The notes under the pieces were generated by a model, which searched no databases, had not been told where the DNA came from, and saw nothing but the letters and a program-made list of their open reading frames with translations. A stretch of 64,000 nt of DNA, taken from assembly GCF_007655135.1 (NCBI RefSeq), contig NC_045127.1, positions 22,238,199 through 22,302,198 of the forward strand, read 5' to 3'. Every line of letters begins with the position of its first letter. The first letter of the stretch is position 1. The translations under genes and the position numbers were made by a program. Source of the stretch: Punica granatum. Its lineage: Eukaryota > Streptophyta > Magnoliopsida > Myrtales > Lythraceae. Shown here one piece after another: positions 47,286-57,802 of the stretch.

Positions 47286-48580
47286 GCTTACCTTTACTGC
47301 TTTTCGGACTTCACATCCATCTTTACTGCTTTTCAGACTTCGCGTCCATCTTTACTGCTTTTCGGACTTCGCGTCCATCTTTACTGCTTTTCGGACTTCG
47401 CGTCCGGGACTCCGTGTCCAACTTTACTGCTTTTCGGACTTCGCGTCCGGGACTCCGTGTCCATCTTTACTGCTTTTCGGATTTCGCGTCCGGGACTCCG
47501 TGTCCATCTTTACTGCTTTTCGGACTTCGCGTCTGGGACTCCGTGTCCATCTTTACTGCTTTTCGGACTTCGCGTCCGGGACTCTGTGTCCATCTTTACC
47601 GCTTTTCGGACTTCGCATCCAAGACTTCGTGTCCTCATTCACTACATTTTGGACTTCGCGTCCGCATCTATTGCATTTTGGACTTCGTGTCCACATTCAT
47701 TGCATTCCGGACTTCGTGTCCGAGTCTACTGCATTCCGGACTTCGTGTCCTCATTTACTGCTTTCTGGACTTCGTGTCCGCATTCACTGTATTCCGGACT
47801 TCGCGTCCGCATCTACTGCATTTTGGACTTCGTGTCCACATTCATTGCATTCCGGACTTCGTGTCCGTGTCTACTGCATTCCGGATTTCGTGTCCTCATT
47901 TACTACTTTCCGGACTTCGTGTCCGCATTCACTGCATTTTGGACTTCGTGTCCGCATTCACTGCATTTTGGACTTCGCGTCCGCATTCATTGCATTCCGG
48001 ACTTCGTGTCTGTATTTACTGCATTTCGGATTTCGTGTCCTCATTTACTACTTTCCGGACTTCGTGTCCTCATTTACTACTTTCCGGACTTCGTGTCCAC
48101 ATTCACTGCATTCCGGACTTCGTGTCCGCATATACTGCATTTTGGACTTCGTGTCCGCACTTACTGTATTTCGGACTTCATGTCCGCATTCATTGTTTTT
48201 TGGACTTCGTGTCCGCATTTACTGTTTTTCGGACTTCGTGTCTGTATCTACTGCATTTCGGACTTCGTGTTCTCATTTACTACTTTCCGGACTTCGTGTC
48301 CTCATTTACTTCTTTCCGGACTTTGTGTCCACATTCACTGCATTCCGGACTTCGTGTCCGCATCTACTGCCTTTTGGACTTCGTGTCCGCACTTACTGTA
48401 TTTCGGACTTCGTGTCTGCATTCATTGTTTTTCAGACTTCATGTCCGCACTTACTGTTTTTCGGACTTCGTGTCCGTACTCATTGCATTCCAGACTTCGT
48501 GTCCGCATTTACTACTTTTTGGACTTCGTGTCCTCACTTAATGTATTTCAAGTATGCGTCCACATTTACTAATTTATGGA
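47286..48580 (+). repeat. Hairpin repeat array 2 (29-bp units, ~43 copies)
   Basis: About 1.3 kb of tandem 29-bp units TTTACTGC(T/A)TT(T/C)(C)GGACTTCG(C/T)GTCC(A/G)(T/C)(A/C)T. The first six or so include 43-bp variants with an added GGGACTCCGTGTCC. Each unit holds GGAC-TTCGC/T-GTCC, a 4-5-bp stem with a five-base loop. Because units lack stops, overlapping frames of up to 516 codons appear in all three plus-strand phases; these are not genes. The array ends ~140 bp before the 3' LTR. Confidence 0.92.
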
Positions 48581-48718
48581 TTTTTACTATTTTGCAACAT
48601 GCCCACATATTAGCACAAACAAGGAGAATGGCCAGACGATCGCCGGGACCAAACAAGGTGCTTCTCATAGTCTTTGGCTGCATCCTCTATCCGAGCACGC
48701 AACCAAAGAGGGTCAAGC

Positions 48719-48957
48719 TGTCAGCACCCAATTTTGGTCCACCAGCTCCAGAGAGGCAAAATTGTCATTTTGCCACCCGTGATGGAAGTATTTCTGATTA
48801 ATTACTTGAGTATTCACGACTTTTTGGAAATAGCAAATTTTCTTAATTTAACTCCAATTTTATGATTTTTTCAAAAAGAATACCATTTGGGACGTTTTCG
48901 AATTTCGCGTACATCGACGTCAATTTTCAAAATTCGGGACAAAATTCGAGATTGAGA
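48719..48957 (+). repeat. Truncated 3' LTR of C
   Basis: Begins TGTCAGCACCCAATTTTGG and follows the 5' LTR base by base with about 5% difference until 48957, then breaks off into unrelated sequence. Confidence 0.9.
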
Positions 48958-50547
48958 ATTCACATGGATTTGAACCGCAACAATGGTTCCCGATACAAGA
49001 AGTTGAGCCAAGTATGGAGAAATACTTCATATCCTACAATCACAGTGGGCTCTCTTATATACGCGCTTATAGTCACAATTGACTCTAGCAGAAGAAATTG
49101 AAGCTACAGATCAGAGAATTGAGAGACAAGGGGAGCTAATTGCCACCATCCTTCATGACCAATCCCATGAAGAATTACCGAGTAACATCGAGTTCAACTC
49201 GAAGGATGAGGCTGTTGAAGAAGTCACAACAACCACGATGTGGTGCGAGCAGCAATTTGAGGAACATGAGATCACATGTGTCAACACCGTTGAACCCGGG
49301 GATGAAACCACATAGATGGAAGAAGAAGTTCCAGAGGGATCTGATGCTATGCCACATGAAGATGCAATCGATCCGGAAGATCCATCCGAGGATTTATCAC
49401 TTCTCAAAGAAGAATTTGAAGATGTGGATTTTCTTGGAGTTTTGAAGTGACTAGAGTCTTCACCACGATTGCCAAGAGCGACAAATCGAGATGAACTTTT
49501 AATTTTCTTTCAATTACCCAAATTGGTAAAAACTTTGTGCCTTTATGAAGGAAAGAACAATTTAAATGGCTGGACTAATTTGCATAAATTTTAATTGTTG
49601 TACTCTACCAAGAATCGAAAGAAAAGGTTCGAAGACGAAGGAACGAGCTAAAGTGGCAATCGAGGGAGCAGTACTATCGTGCAATTCAAGAGGAACACCT
49701 ATATCAATTCAAGGGAGTATATTATGATTATTCTTATTTGGCTCACTTTATCTCGTTATTTATATACCGTTATCAATTTTTAGGAGTTAGAGTAAATTCA
49801 TCACACATGTATGTATAGTTTTTTCCTTTTTTTTTCGTTCTGTTTTGTAAATTTTAGTTGTTTAAAAAAAATTAGAAAAATATATACTGGGGAGGTAGAA
49901 TCGGAATATATTGACAGCCTAGAAAGCCACGGAGAATCTTAAATTTTAATGAGAAAAGCCGGCTTGCCTTAAACTTGCACAACCGAGGCTTCCTTGCCTT
50001 TTAGGGAAAAAAAAAACCATAATTTCTTTCTTCTTCGTTGACTTCTTCTCTCTTTCTCATAAGAGGGGCATTGACTGCAAGCTCCGACCGCTAGCAATAG
50101 CAAATTCGACCACCGCCAATGGTGTTTCCGGTCCTCACACTCCATATGCATGCTCCCACTCTAAGCCGCAATGCTGATACCACCTCCAATTAGACCAGCA
50201 ACGACAAACGACCTGGTCATCCTAAGCCACGTCTCCTATGGTTTTGCTGACCCCCTAAAGATGCTGGGCTGTTTCCCGGGTTGTGATAGGAAGTCCATCG
50301 CCCCTAGAAGCTCCTCCTCCGATGATTCTGATAGATAACCCACAATTGATTGCCCTTGCTACTGCCATTGGTACTGTTTCGGTGATTCTCCAAGAAACTC
50401 AAAATTGTTGAGCTAGGTAATGACACACTTTTTTTTTTATTTAATTATGAATGATTATGGTGATTCTTAGCCGAACTGATCCAAAACTTTGGGATAATAT
50501 TTGAATATATTGGTATGATTTAGTCTCGATTAAGAAAGCTTCAAGTA
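48958..50547. other. Unassigned insert between C and the end of B
   Basis: This 1.6-kb stretch matches neither C nor B. It holds an acidic frame (49079-49450), AT-rich sequence, a purine stretch (ACTGGGGAGGTAGAAT at ~49885) that could be a polypurine tract, and then non-coding sequence. It may be the remaining internal part of B or a fragment of a further element. Confidence 0.5.
49079..49450 (+). pseudogene. Unassigned acidic ORF, ~124 codons with one stop
   Basis: Frame 49079-49315 ends in TAG and continues in phase to a TGA at 49448-49450. It is very rich in Glu and Asp (e.g. EEEVPEGSDAMPHEDAIDPED) with a C-terminal FLGVLK. It resembles no domain I know. Sequences like this occur in gag-pol linkers of some Ty3 elements, but this is a guess. 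Confidence 0.35.
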
Positions 50548-52582
50548 GAGTTTCATTGTATTTTCTACATGCATGAAGTCGGTATTTGTTTTATCGATTC
50601 CTTAAATAACATGTTTGTGCGTGTTTGCATGTTCGAATGTATTATTCAAATCATGGCAATACCGACTTTAGTTTAATCGTGTCATTTATCGTGTTTGTCG
50701 TTTGAGCATGCGAGAAATGATTCGAAATGAGACAGGGAAAACTCGTGGAACCTTATTCGGGGCATGGGACCTCTCGGCTCTCTCTCCAAGGAGTAGTGGC
50801 CGAGAGCTTCACGGGCTTATTCGGGTTGCACGAGGTTTCCTTTTCCCGTTTTAAGTCCGTTCTCGGCTTTTGTGTAATTTGCAATTTATATTATTATCGC
50901 AATATCACATGAAAATGTCTTTTCTAAACAAAACATGCATGGATTCGGGTATCAATGACTCATTCGGGTCCATTCGGTTACGAGGGTAGTTTCGGTCATT
51001 GGACCAAATATCCTTGATCCTTACGAAACCATCCTGGTCTTCGAGTCACGAATCGTTTTCATAATTAATGGATTCGGCATAACCCTTAAGTATTAATTCC
51101 ACGAATGGGTTAATCGGGACACTCACACGGTTAATTCATTCAATTTAAATAACTTCGCACGAACTGGACATTAATTTGTAACTCGCGTCGACGAATTACA
51201 AAACGATGTTAATGCCCTTTTCAAAACCCTCGTACTTTCAAATCCGTATTGTGTTGTTTCCTTTTTCTGAAAACAAATTTTCAAATCAAGGGTAAGAACA
51301 TCATTTTGTAATTTGGCGACATCCCAGTGCAGTTTAAGATGTCAGTTGGGTATTCTGTATCAAAAATACAATTACCTGACTAATCATTTCATTTGATCTA
51401 ACCAAACGCTAGAAAATGGTTAGATGGAACTCTAGGTTCCAAACTTAGAGTCAAAATTCAAGTTTGGATCAATTCAGTGGTAATTCAGTGTGACAACGCC
51501 GAATCACTATAAAAGCAATCCACACACACGAAACCTGATTACGGATACCCGATAGGTCAGGTTTTCAAACTAAAGCCGAATGCTAAAACATTGGCACGTG
51601 CTTGTTTGTCTAGGGTAGGATTTGTATGCAAAAATACATCGGATCAACAATTTGTTAAAACACGTACACTTAACAATAACAAACACCTTGTCTGCTATTA
51701 ACATGTTACGTGCTATTTTTCTACACTTGCTTGCCATACAGGTCGAGCATGATCCCTAGGTCGAATAATATTAGGGTTCAACGCCTTAATCATCGATCAC
51801 AGGGTCCAACGCCCTACTTAATGAGAGCGTGCATTGAATTTCAGTTCTTCGGTCTTTTCCCTAAACTCACGGCGAGTTAGAGCAGAATAATAACCGAACG
51901 CGAAACGACTGGAATTCGACCCATTTGTAATTTGTATGTATTGTTTTCGAGAGCATTGTAAGGACTTTTATTTTTAAGGTTAATTCTATAAGAATTCCAG
52001 TCGATAAGCGAACGGTCCGAGAGTCGAATCAATCGAATCGGTTTAATGCTTGCCCAAAGGAAAGTAAATCCAAGAATTCGCGGTTCTGGTTCACGTAGGG
52101 ATTCAACCTCCATGGTTCGATGAACTGTAACGCAAGATTGTGAACCAACTCCCCGACATACGGGTTTACTTCTCTCTCGGCTTCTCAACCGACATCGTTT
52201 AGTTCACCGAATCTCCGGTGTCAAAACGTGCGAGACCGAGTGCAACTTAATTCAAGCGGTAAATAATAAAACATGCAAGCCTAGCAAACCAGAGAACTGA
52301 AAGGGCGTGTGGGATATAAGCCCGCACGTAACATGAACCCCCGAACATGGATTTTCCGGTTTCGCACAGATCAATGCCTTAACAACAAACTAGGTGTTCC
52401 ATACCCCTAGACCCGGGTAACTTATCCGCCCTCGACCTACGGGGTCGTAAAATGATAAGTGGCGACTCCTTCTCTCACGCGTGTCCATCACGCGTCCCCA
52501 CAGGAAGGTGGACACTCCCAAGCCGCGCGATCCAAAAGCGCGCATGCGGGCCCCGACGAGAGTCCACATTCGGGTCCGTACA
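50548..52582 (+). repeat. 3' portion of a B LTR
   Basis: The first ~645 bp duplicate 37219-37861 (about 94% alike). It then continues to the LTR end with GACCTACGGGGTCG, GTGGCGACTCC and GGGTCCGTACA. No primer site follows, because 52583 starts the target duplication in A. Confidence 0.82.
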
Positions 52583-53413
52583 GGAAAATGCATCTGAGAC
52601 CTTTAAAGCACTGCTCAAGAGGTCTAGATGAGTTGTGCAATTCAGTCAAATGATTCCACATTAAGTCTCGGGATGGCTAGCATTGTGTAGGCTAATCGCC
52701 CAGCGTCAAGTTTCCGCAAAAAGAACCTTCGGATATGAAATTCCACTGAAAATGGCATTTTCTAATTCTCGGAGGTCACTCGGGAAACTAAAAAGGGTTT
52801 TGCTGTCTGTTTTGCCCAATTGCGTCTGTCCGCTGGAGTTTTCAGGGCAATGCAGGGTCAACTTCGTTTGCCCTGATTCCGTCAGACTAGACTCCGGTTA
52901 TGCATCTCCAGCGAAGGGTATGCTTGTTCTATCACTCGGAAGTCATTCGAAGTGTCTGTGTGACTTCCAAGAGACAATCTGAAGCACTGTTCATGTTTTG
53001 TATGTTCGTGGGACATGGCTGCGTCTGACATTTGGAATTAACTTTTCTCTGATAAACCGGCATTTATGAACTTCCACTGAAAAGTTGTCTGCATACAGAA
53101 AGTTGTTATGTATAGAGCAGATGATCTGCAAAATGTTTTTTAAGATATTTTTCATATGTTTGGCACTGATGTGGATTTTTAGAGTCCAATATTGGATATT
53201 TTCTAATGTTTGAGCGAACCATCGAAAAATAGCACTATCGGTGTGGTATTTTGAAAAATGCCGGTTTGGGGATGGTTTGGCTTATGCTTGCTCTGTTGGC
53301 TTTGGATGACACAGGAAGTTCTTTTGTTGTTCACCCATATCATCTTCTTGTTCTTGCTGACTACTGATACCGTTGCTTGGATTGATAAGTCAAAATGGGG
53401 TGCTGACATACAC

Positions 53414-54060
53414 CAATACACGTCTCCTTCCAAATATGCCACTCAATAAACGCAAATATTATCATAATTTCCACTCTTTCCTTCCCTCTCAATCCACCTG
53501 CTAAATACATATTCACGACCAATTATCCAGTTTATCAATCTTCTCATTTTCAATCATTAAACCCATCCTGTAAAACAAACACCTCTATTTCAATCATAAA
53601 GCAGCAAAGCATGCTCAATTAATTCATCCTCACCACAAAAATGATGGTAGCTAGTTTTAGAACTTCCCTTCTTCACCAGGTTAAGAAAGTTAGGCAGAAT
53701 GTTTGAGCGAGCTTTCTACAGATATGTTCTTAACTTAGGAGGGCCCAAAAAAAAATTCAAAATGACTTCCCATACATACTGATCTATACAGTGTGAGGTG
53801 GATGGCTTCCTGCTAATCCCCTTCTTCGTTATGCTTATGATGAAGTTTTATGCTGATTTGTTTGTCATCCACACATATCATGGGCCCATAGCAGCAAATC
53901 AAGTTTCCCTTGACAAAATATAGGAATCCTCAAATGGCTTTAACCACTTCAATGGGAATAAAATGTTGCAGCACCTCTAACCTCTAGCTCGGGGAGTTCT
54001 TGACCATCAACATTTCTACATTACCTTTTATGGTACAATTAGAACCAGGCAGACAATGCA
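53414..54060 (-). pseudogene. LINE ORF2 part: end of RT and zf-RVT
   Basis: Minus-strand fragment with the zinc-binding RT-associated region: ILPNFLNLVKKG, then HFCGEDELIEHALLLYDW near 53620, then FIEWHIWKETC near 53430, a motif that in plant LINEs leads into the RNase H part. It reads in several frames and has stops. It runs into position 53414, and the protein continues at 33601 on the other side of the nest; the junction is in phase across the duplicated TACAC. The polymerase core upstream is not recognisable. Confidence 0.72.
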
Positions 54061-54680
54061 GTTTTATTATGCTTGACAGGGGTTTAATGGGGGAAATCTA
54101 TAAAGACAGGATTATGAAACATAGAAAACACGACTAACAAAGGGGAAGATTGAATAGATTACGATAAAAATGAAACTACAAAAAATCTATATATGGTAAG
54201 AAAGAAGCAAGTGTATTTATTTAAAAAAAACATTGAGAAAGAAAGAAAGAAGCATCTGTTGATAGACATTTGAACACCAACTACACATAAAGTTTACAAA
54301 TAAATCACAAGTTCATTCTCAATGCTTGAAGCAAATGAAAAAAACAACCCCAGTAGAAAGTACAAAGAATTGAAAAATCACACCAATCCAAACTATTTTT
54401 TCTTTTTAAAGAAAAAGAAGTTTGTGATTATTCAACAATATCATAAATCGTAGCATAGATTTCCTTCAGACTTCAAAAAGAAAAAAGTTGTTTTTCACCA
54501 TCAACCTTACTTTTCTTATGAGACTAATTTCCTGTTATTTGTGTTGTTGAAGGTTGTGAATGATTCACTATGGTAAAGTTAGAAAGGATCTCCAATCATT
54601 GGACATCATGATGTAACTTTTCACTTACAAGAAAAGCTCCCTCATACAAAACAATATATATAATGTCACACATACACTCA
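54061..54680. other. Non-coding spacer
   Basis: AT-rich, no gene recognised. It may contain more decayed LINE sequence on the minus strand. Confidence 0.4.
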
Positions 54681-54690
54681 CTTTATAAAA

Positions 54691-55363
54691 GGAAAAATTA
54701 CATCATATATCCTAAACTTTACATGTTGTCTTAGTTTTATTTCAATATTGATTTTTTTAAAAGTACTCTAACGTTAATGATTTGGTGTCAAATCTATCTC
54801 ACCGTAAGCATTTCTTTCATTTTTAACGGCAATGCTGACATAGCGCGTTAATTTCTTGATGGAGCTTATGTGAAGAGTGAATTTGTCCCAATACAATAGA
54901 AAAATAGTACTATGTATTCTAACATTTTAATATTTTCTCAATTTTATCCAAACCTTTTTATTTTTCTCAATTTTATCCTAATCTTTTCATAATTTCTCGA
55001 TATTATCCCGACCTGTTGGGATAATATTGAGAAAACAGTAAAAGATTGGGATAAACTGAGAAACTATCGAAATGTTGGGATAAAATTGAGAAAACATCAA
55101 AAGGTTATGATAAAACTGAAAAACAATAAAAATGTTGGGATATATGGTAGAATTTTTTCCTTATATCGAGACCCACACACTCTCCATGTCAGCTCCATCA
55201 AGCAATTGACGAGTCGCGTCAGCATTTCCATAAAAAAAGGGTGGAACTTTTATAGCGAGATAGATTTGAAACAAAACCATTATCGTTAGGACACCTTATA
55301 AAAAATCAATATTAGGATAAAACTAAAATAACATGTAAATGTTGATATATAACGTTATTTTCC
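54691..55363. mobile_element. Fold-back Mutator-like element, 673 bp
   Basis: Ends GGAAAAATTAC and GTTATTTTCC with a 10-bp duplication CTTTATAAAA at 54681-54690 and 55364-55373. The left half is the imperfect reverse complement of the right half (arms of roughly 300 bp meeting near 55010-55020, where GATATTATCCCGACC faces GTTGGGATAATATTG). The whole element can fold as one hairpin. Inside the arms, TTTCTCAATTTTATCC(C/A)AA(C/A)-type units repeat three or four times. No transposase. Confidence 0.88.
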
Positions 55364-55373
55364 CTTTATAAAA

Positions 55374-56177
55374 ATGCTATTGGTGGAAGTTATAAACTAT
55401 TTTTTCATATAACTGTACCTATTTATAATAATACCTATACATAAAATGAGTAAAGAGAAAAGCATGCTTAAGAAGTTGCTAGCTATTGAAAATAATAGAT
55501 CTGTAAAAGCATAATTTGCTAATGGAAAGAGATTGAAGTAACATTATCATTTTCCTTTGCATATTCAATTACAATGATGTTCTTTATTTTCTTCCAGAGG
55601 TTGTAAATTGAACAATTAATTGTACCATAATGGCTCTTCTAAGCCACAATACTTTGTACCAAAAGAAAAGGATAGAGTGGTATTTTTTAGTAACTTACAT
55701 ATATGATATAGAGTTATAAATACAACAAGTTGCAAAATAACAAAATGTAGTTACTCAATACATCCACCAATTATAATAATAGAAGTACAGAGTTTTGAAT
55801 TAGAACCAATAATATGATTTTGTCAAGGCAAATCATATAACTTGACAATTGAGAGTCTCGAAAGTCCTCCCTCTGTTGAAGCATTACCCTCTCCCTTTGT
55901 GGGAGCTTGCAACCTTAATGGTTTCCAACCACCGCTACACTCCCTTTCCCCTCCTCTTAAAGACACCATCACTGCCCACAATTACCACATATTCAATCCT
56001 TCAGCTCTCCTAACCATATCTTTAACCATCACGCCAACTTCATGAATCCGACTTCACATTCCAACCCTCTTCCCCCTTCTCATCTTCTACAGTGAAACCT
56101 TACCCACGAACCCCCTCTGTTCCCTAACCACTTCTTTCTCACCACAAGACACCCTACCCCCTTCGCCGCCAAACACG
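55374..56177. other. Region 5' of LINE 2
   Basis: AT-rich, changing near 55860 to C-rich sequence (CCCTCTCCC, CCTCTTCCCCC) that may be the 5' UTR of the LINE. No coding domain. Confidence 0.45.
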
Positions 56178-57802
56178 ATGGAACCTCATGACCTTGATTT
56201 TCCCCTAGTCGAAATGTTCAATACCCTAATGACCATTACCTAATCTGCAAAAGTTCTCGATCTCAAGGTGAATGATGAAGAAGAATCTGGAGCCTTTGAA
56301 GCCATGCCTCTCACACTGTTTGCAAAGCCCTTCGGCTTCATGGTCTTCCCCCCACCCGAATGTGATCATCTCCCGTCTTCTCTCCGTCTAGCCGACAAAA
56401 AAGGGAGTCTCTATTGTGGCAGAAAAAAAGATTAAAGATCTACTGGTCTATTTCTTTAAAGTCCAGAAAGATGTTAAAGCTGTGGAATAAGGAGGAGATT
56501 GGTCTGCACGTGGTGCACATGTTATGCTTGCTCAATGGGATAAGGGGCTCTCGCTTAAAGAGATGCAATTTGACACCATATCTTTTTGGATCTAGATAAG
56601 AGGCATACCACTTGAAATGCCATTTAAAGACAATATTGAACTAGTAGATGGAAAAGCAAGAAAGGTTATCCGAATTAACTGGGACAACAGGAAGAATTCC
56701 CCCCATCTCGAAATGGTTCATGATCCCTCGAGCTCTAGTTAAGGTACCAATCTCCAAGCCTCTTTGTCTAGGTTGTTTGATCCGCTGGGTCCACTTCAAA
56801 TATGAGGATTTGCCACATTTTACTATGATTGCGGCCTCATTGGGCATGAACAGAACAACTGCGACTCCGACGAACCGGGGATTTCGAACGAGTATGGTCC
56901 TTGGCTCAGATTTAACCGCAATGCTGATTTCTTCTACTGAAAGTCCTCCCGATGACCACGGACTCCCCACCAAACTCTCCACCTACAAAACCTTCACTTT
57001 TCGAATCTCGAATCCCGAGTCCCGATCCTCCCCACCCCCCCCCCCCCCCCCCAAACAACACACTCCATCATTTCCCCAATCCACTTCCCGACGGAGCTCG
57101 TCACACTCTAGCAGCAATGTAGGTCCTCAAGCACCCCAAGCTCCAAAGTACAAATTTGTATACGAACTTCCTGACTCCATGGCAGCTTTAGCAAATGATG
57201 ATAGTGACATGTCCACAAAACATTCCCTCTATGGAAAGCTCTCTGACTCCAGTGAAATCAATGTAGCTGTTAAGGCCCAAGGCAATATGGCAGAATCTCT
57301 AGCATTTAATGAAAAAGGCAAGTGCCTCCTCTTCCACTCCACTTAATAGGCCATCCCAATATGTTCGGCCCAAGCATCTCTGATATCAACCAGTTGCAGC
57401 ACCCACATCCCACAGGCCATCTCTCTACTACCAGCCCAAGCTACTGATGAATTCTGCCCCCACCTAAACAACTATCTAAAATAAGGGCATCGGTCCCAAA
57501 AAGAGAATAAGTTTGAAATCTCCATGGAGGAAATTATGCAGAGGGCTGCTCCATATACTGCTATTCTCAATAAAATGATCGGGACCCTGGGAGAAGCCAT
57601 TCAACAGGATGTACGCCTCCAACGCTCAACTGATAACTTCGGACACTACCTAGAGCAAGAAGCATTTCTTAATCGCCTCAACAATAAACTGTGGCCGAGA
57701 GCAAATCAACCACACATTAAGGAGGTTATGGATGACAGTGCAAAGCCTGATGTCCAAATGGTCGAAGAGGTGGACCTTGTCATGCCCCCACTGAAGCCAT
57801 GA
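56178..57802 (+). pseudogene. LINE ORF1 (DUF4283 and zinc knuckle), broken
   Basis: ORF1 binds element RNA. The ATG at 56178 starts a short frame. Pieces in all three frames give the DUF4283 region (LSLKEMQFDT near 56550, RGIPLEMPFKDNIE near 56600, INWDNRKNSPH near 56672) and a zinc-knuckle segment at ~56822-56866 (YYDCGLIGHEQNNC; the first Cys is Tyr). After a poly-C run (57035-57052) comes a Ser/Pro-rich tail and a C-terminal part (57524-57802) ending just as ORF2 starts. Many indels and stops; inactive. Confidence 0.72.

Larger units (their letters stand above)
37862..48957 (+). mobile_element. Element 'C': non-autonomous Tat/Ogre-like retroelement with DUF7745 ORF
   Basis: 5' LTR 37862-41423, tRNA-Arg primer site 41427, internal region 41424-48718, and the first 239 bp of the 3' LTR (48719-48957, ~95% like the 5' LTR start). 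It sits inside the LTR of B. The internal region holds one recognisable ORF (DUF7745 plus coiled coil) and two hairpin-repeat arrays, but no gag, protease, RT or integrase motif in any frame. It would depend on an autonomous relative. The 3' LTR is cut off at 48957. Confidence 0.82.
34752..52582 (+). mobile_element. LTR element 'B' (Tat-like, plus strand) inserted in A
   Basis: Starts TGTCAGCACCCC at 34752 and ends GGGTCCGTACA at 52582. GGAAA is duplicated at 34745-34749 and 52583-52587, with two extra bases (GC) at the left junction. 34752-37861 and 50548-52582 are LTR parts that overlap by ~645 bp of duplicated LTR (37219-37861 equals 50548-51196), so two LTR copies contributed. No B primer site or coding region remains. 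Compared with A it carries a GC-rich stretch at 36695-36800 (>75% GC, many CpG). Confidence 0.82.
33607..53408 (-). mobile_element. LTR 'A' (Tat-like, minus strand) that split the LINE; holds nested elements B and C
   Basis: Outer ends: TATACGGACCCG at 33607 (the usual TGTACGGACC with one change) and GGGTGCTGACA ending at 53408. The target duplication TACAC is at 33602-33606 and 53409-53413, exactly in the LINE frame. A's own sequence is only 33607-34749 plus 52588-53408, about 1.96 kb, as its middle lacks ~2.5 kb compared with B. As no internal region of A is seen, it is a solo LTR. Everything between 34752 and 52582 is a younger insertion. Confidence 0.85.

Noticed and set aside
47156..48801. 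Three overlapping long frames (461, 516 and 371 codons) in three phases
   Set aside because: They arise because 29- and 43-bp repeat units lack stops. The protein is the same short peptide repeated in each phase; all three cannot be selected, and no domain is present.
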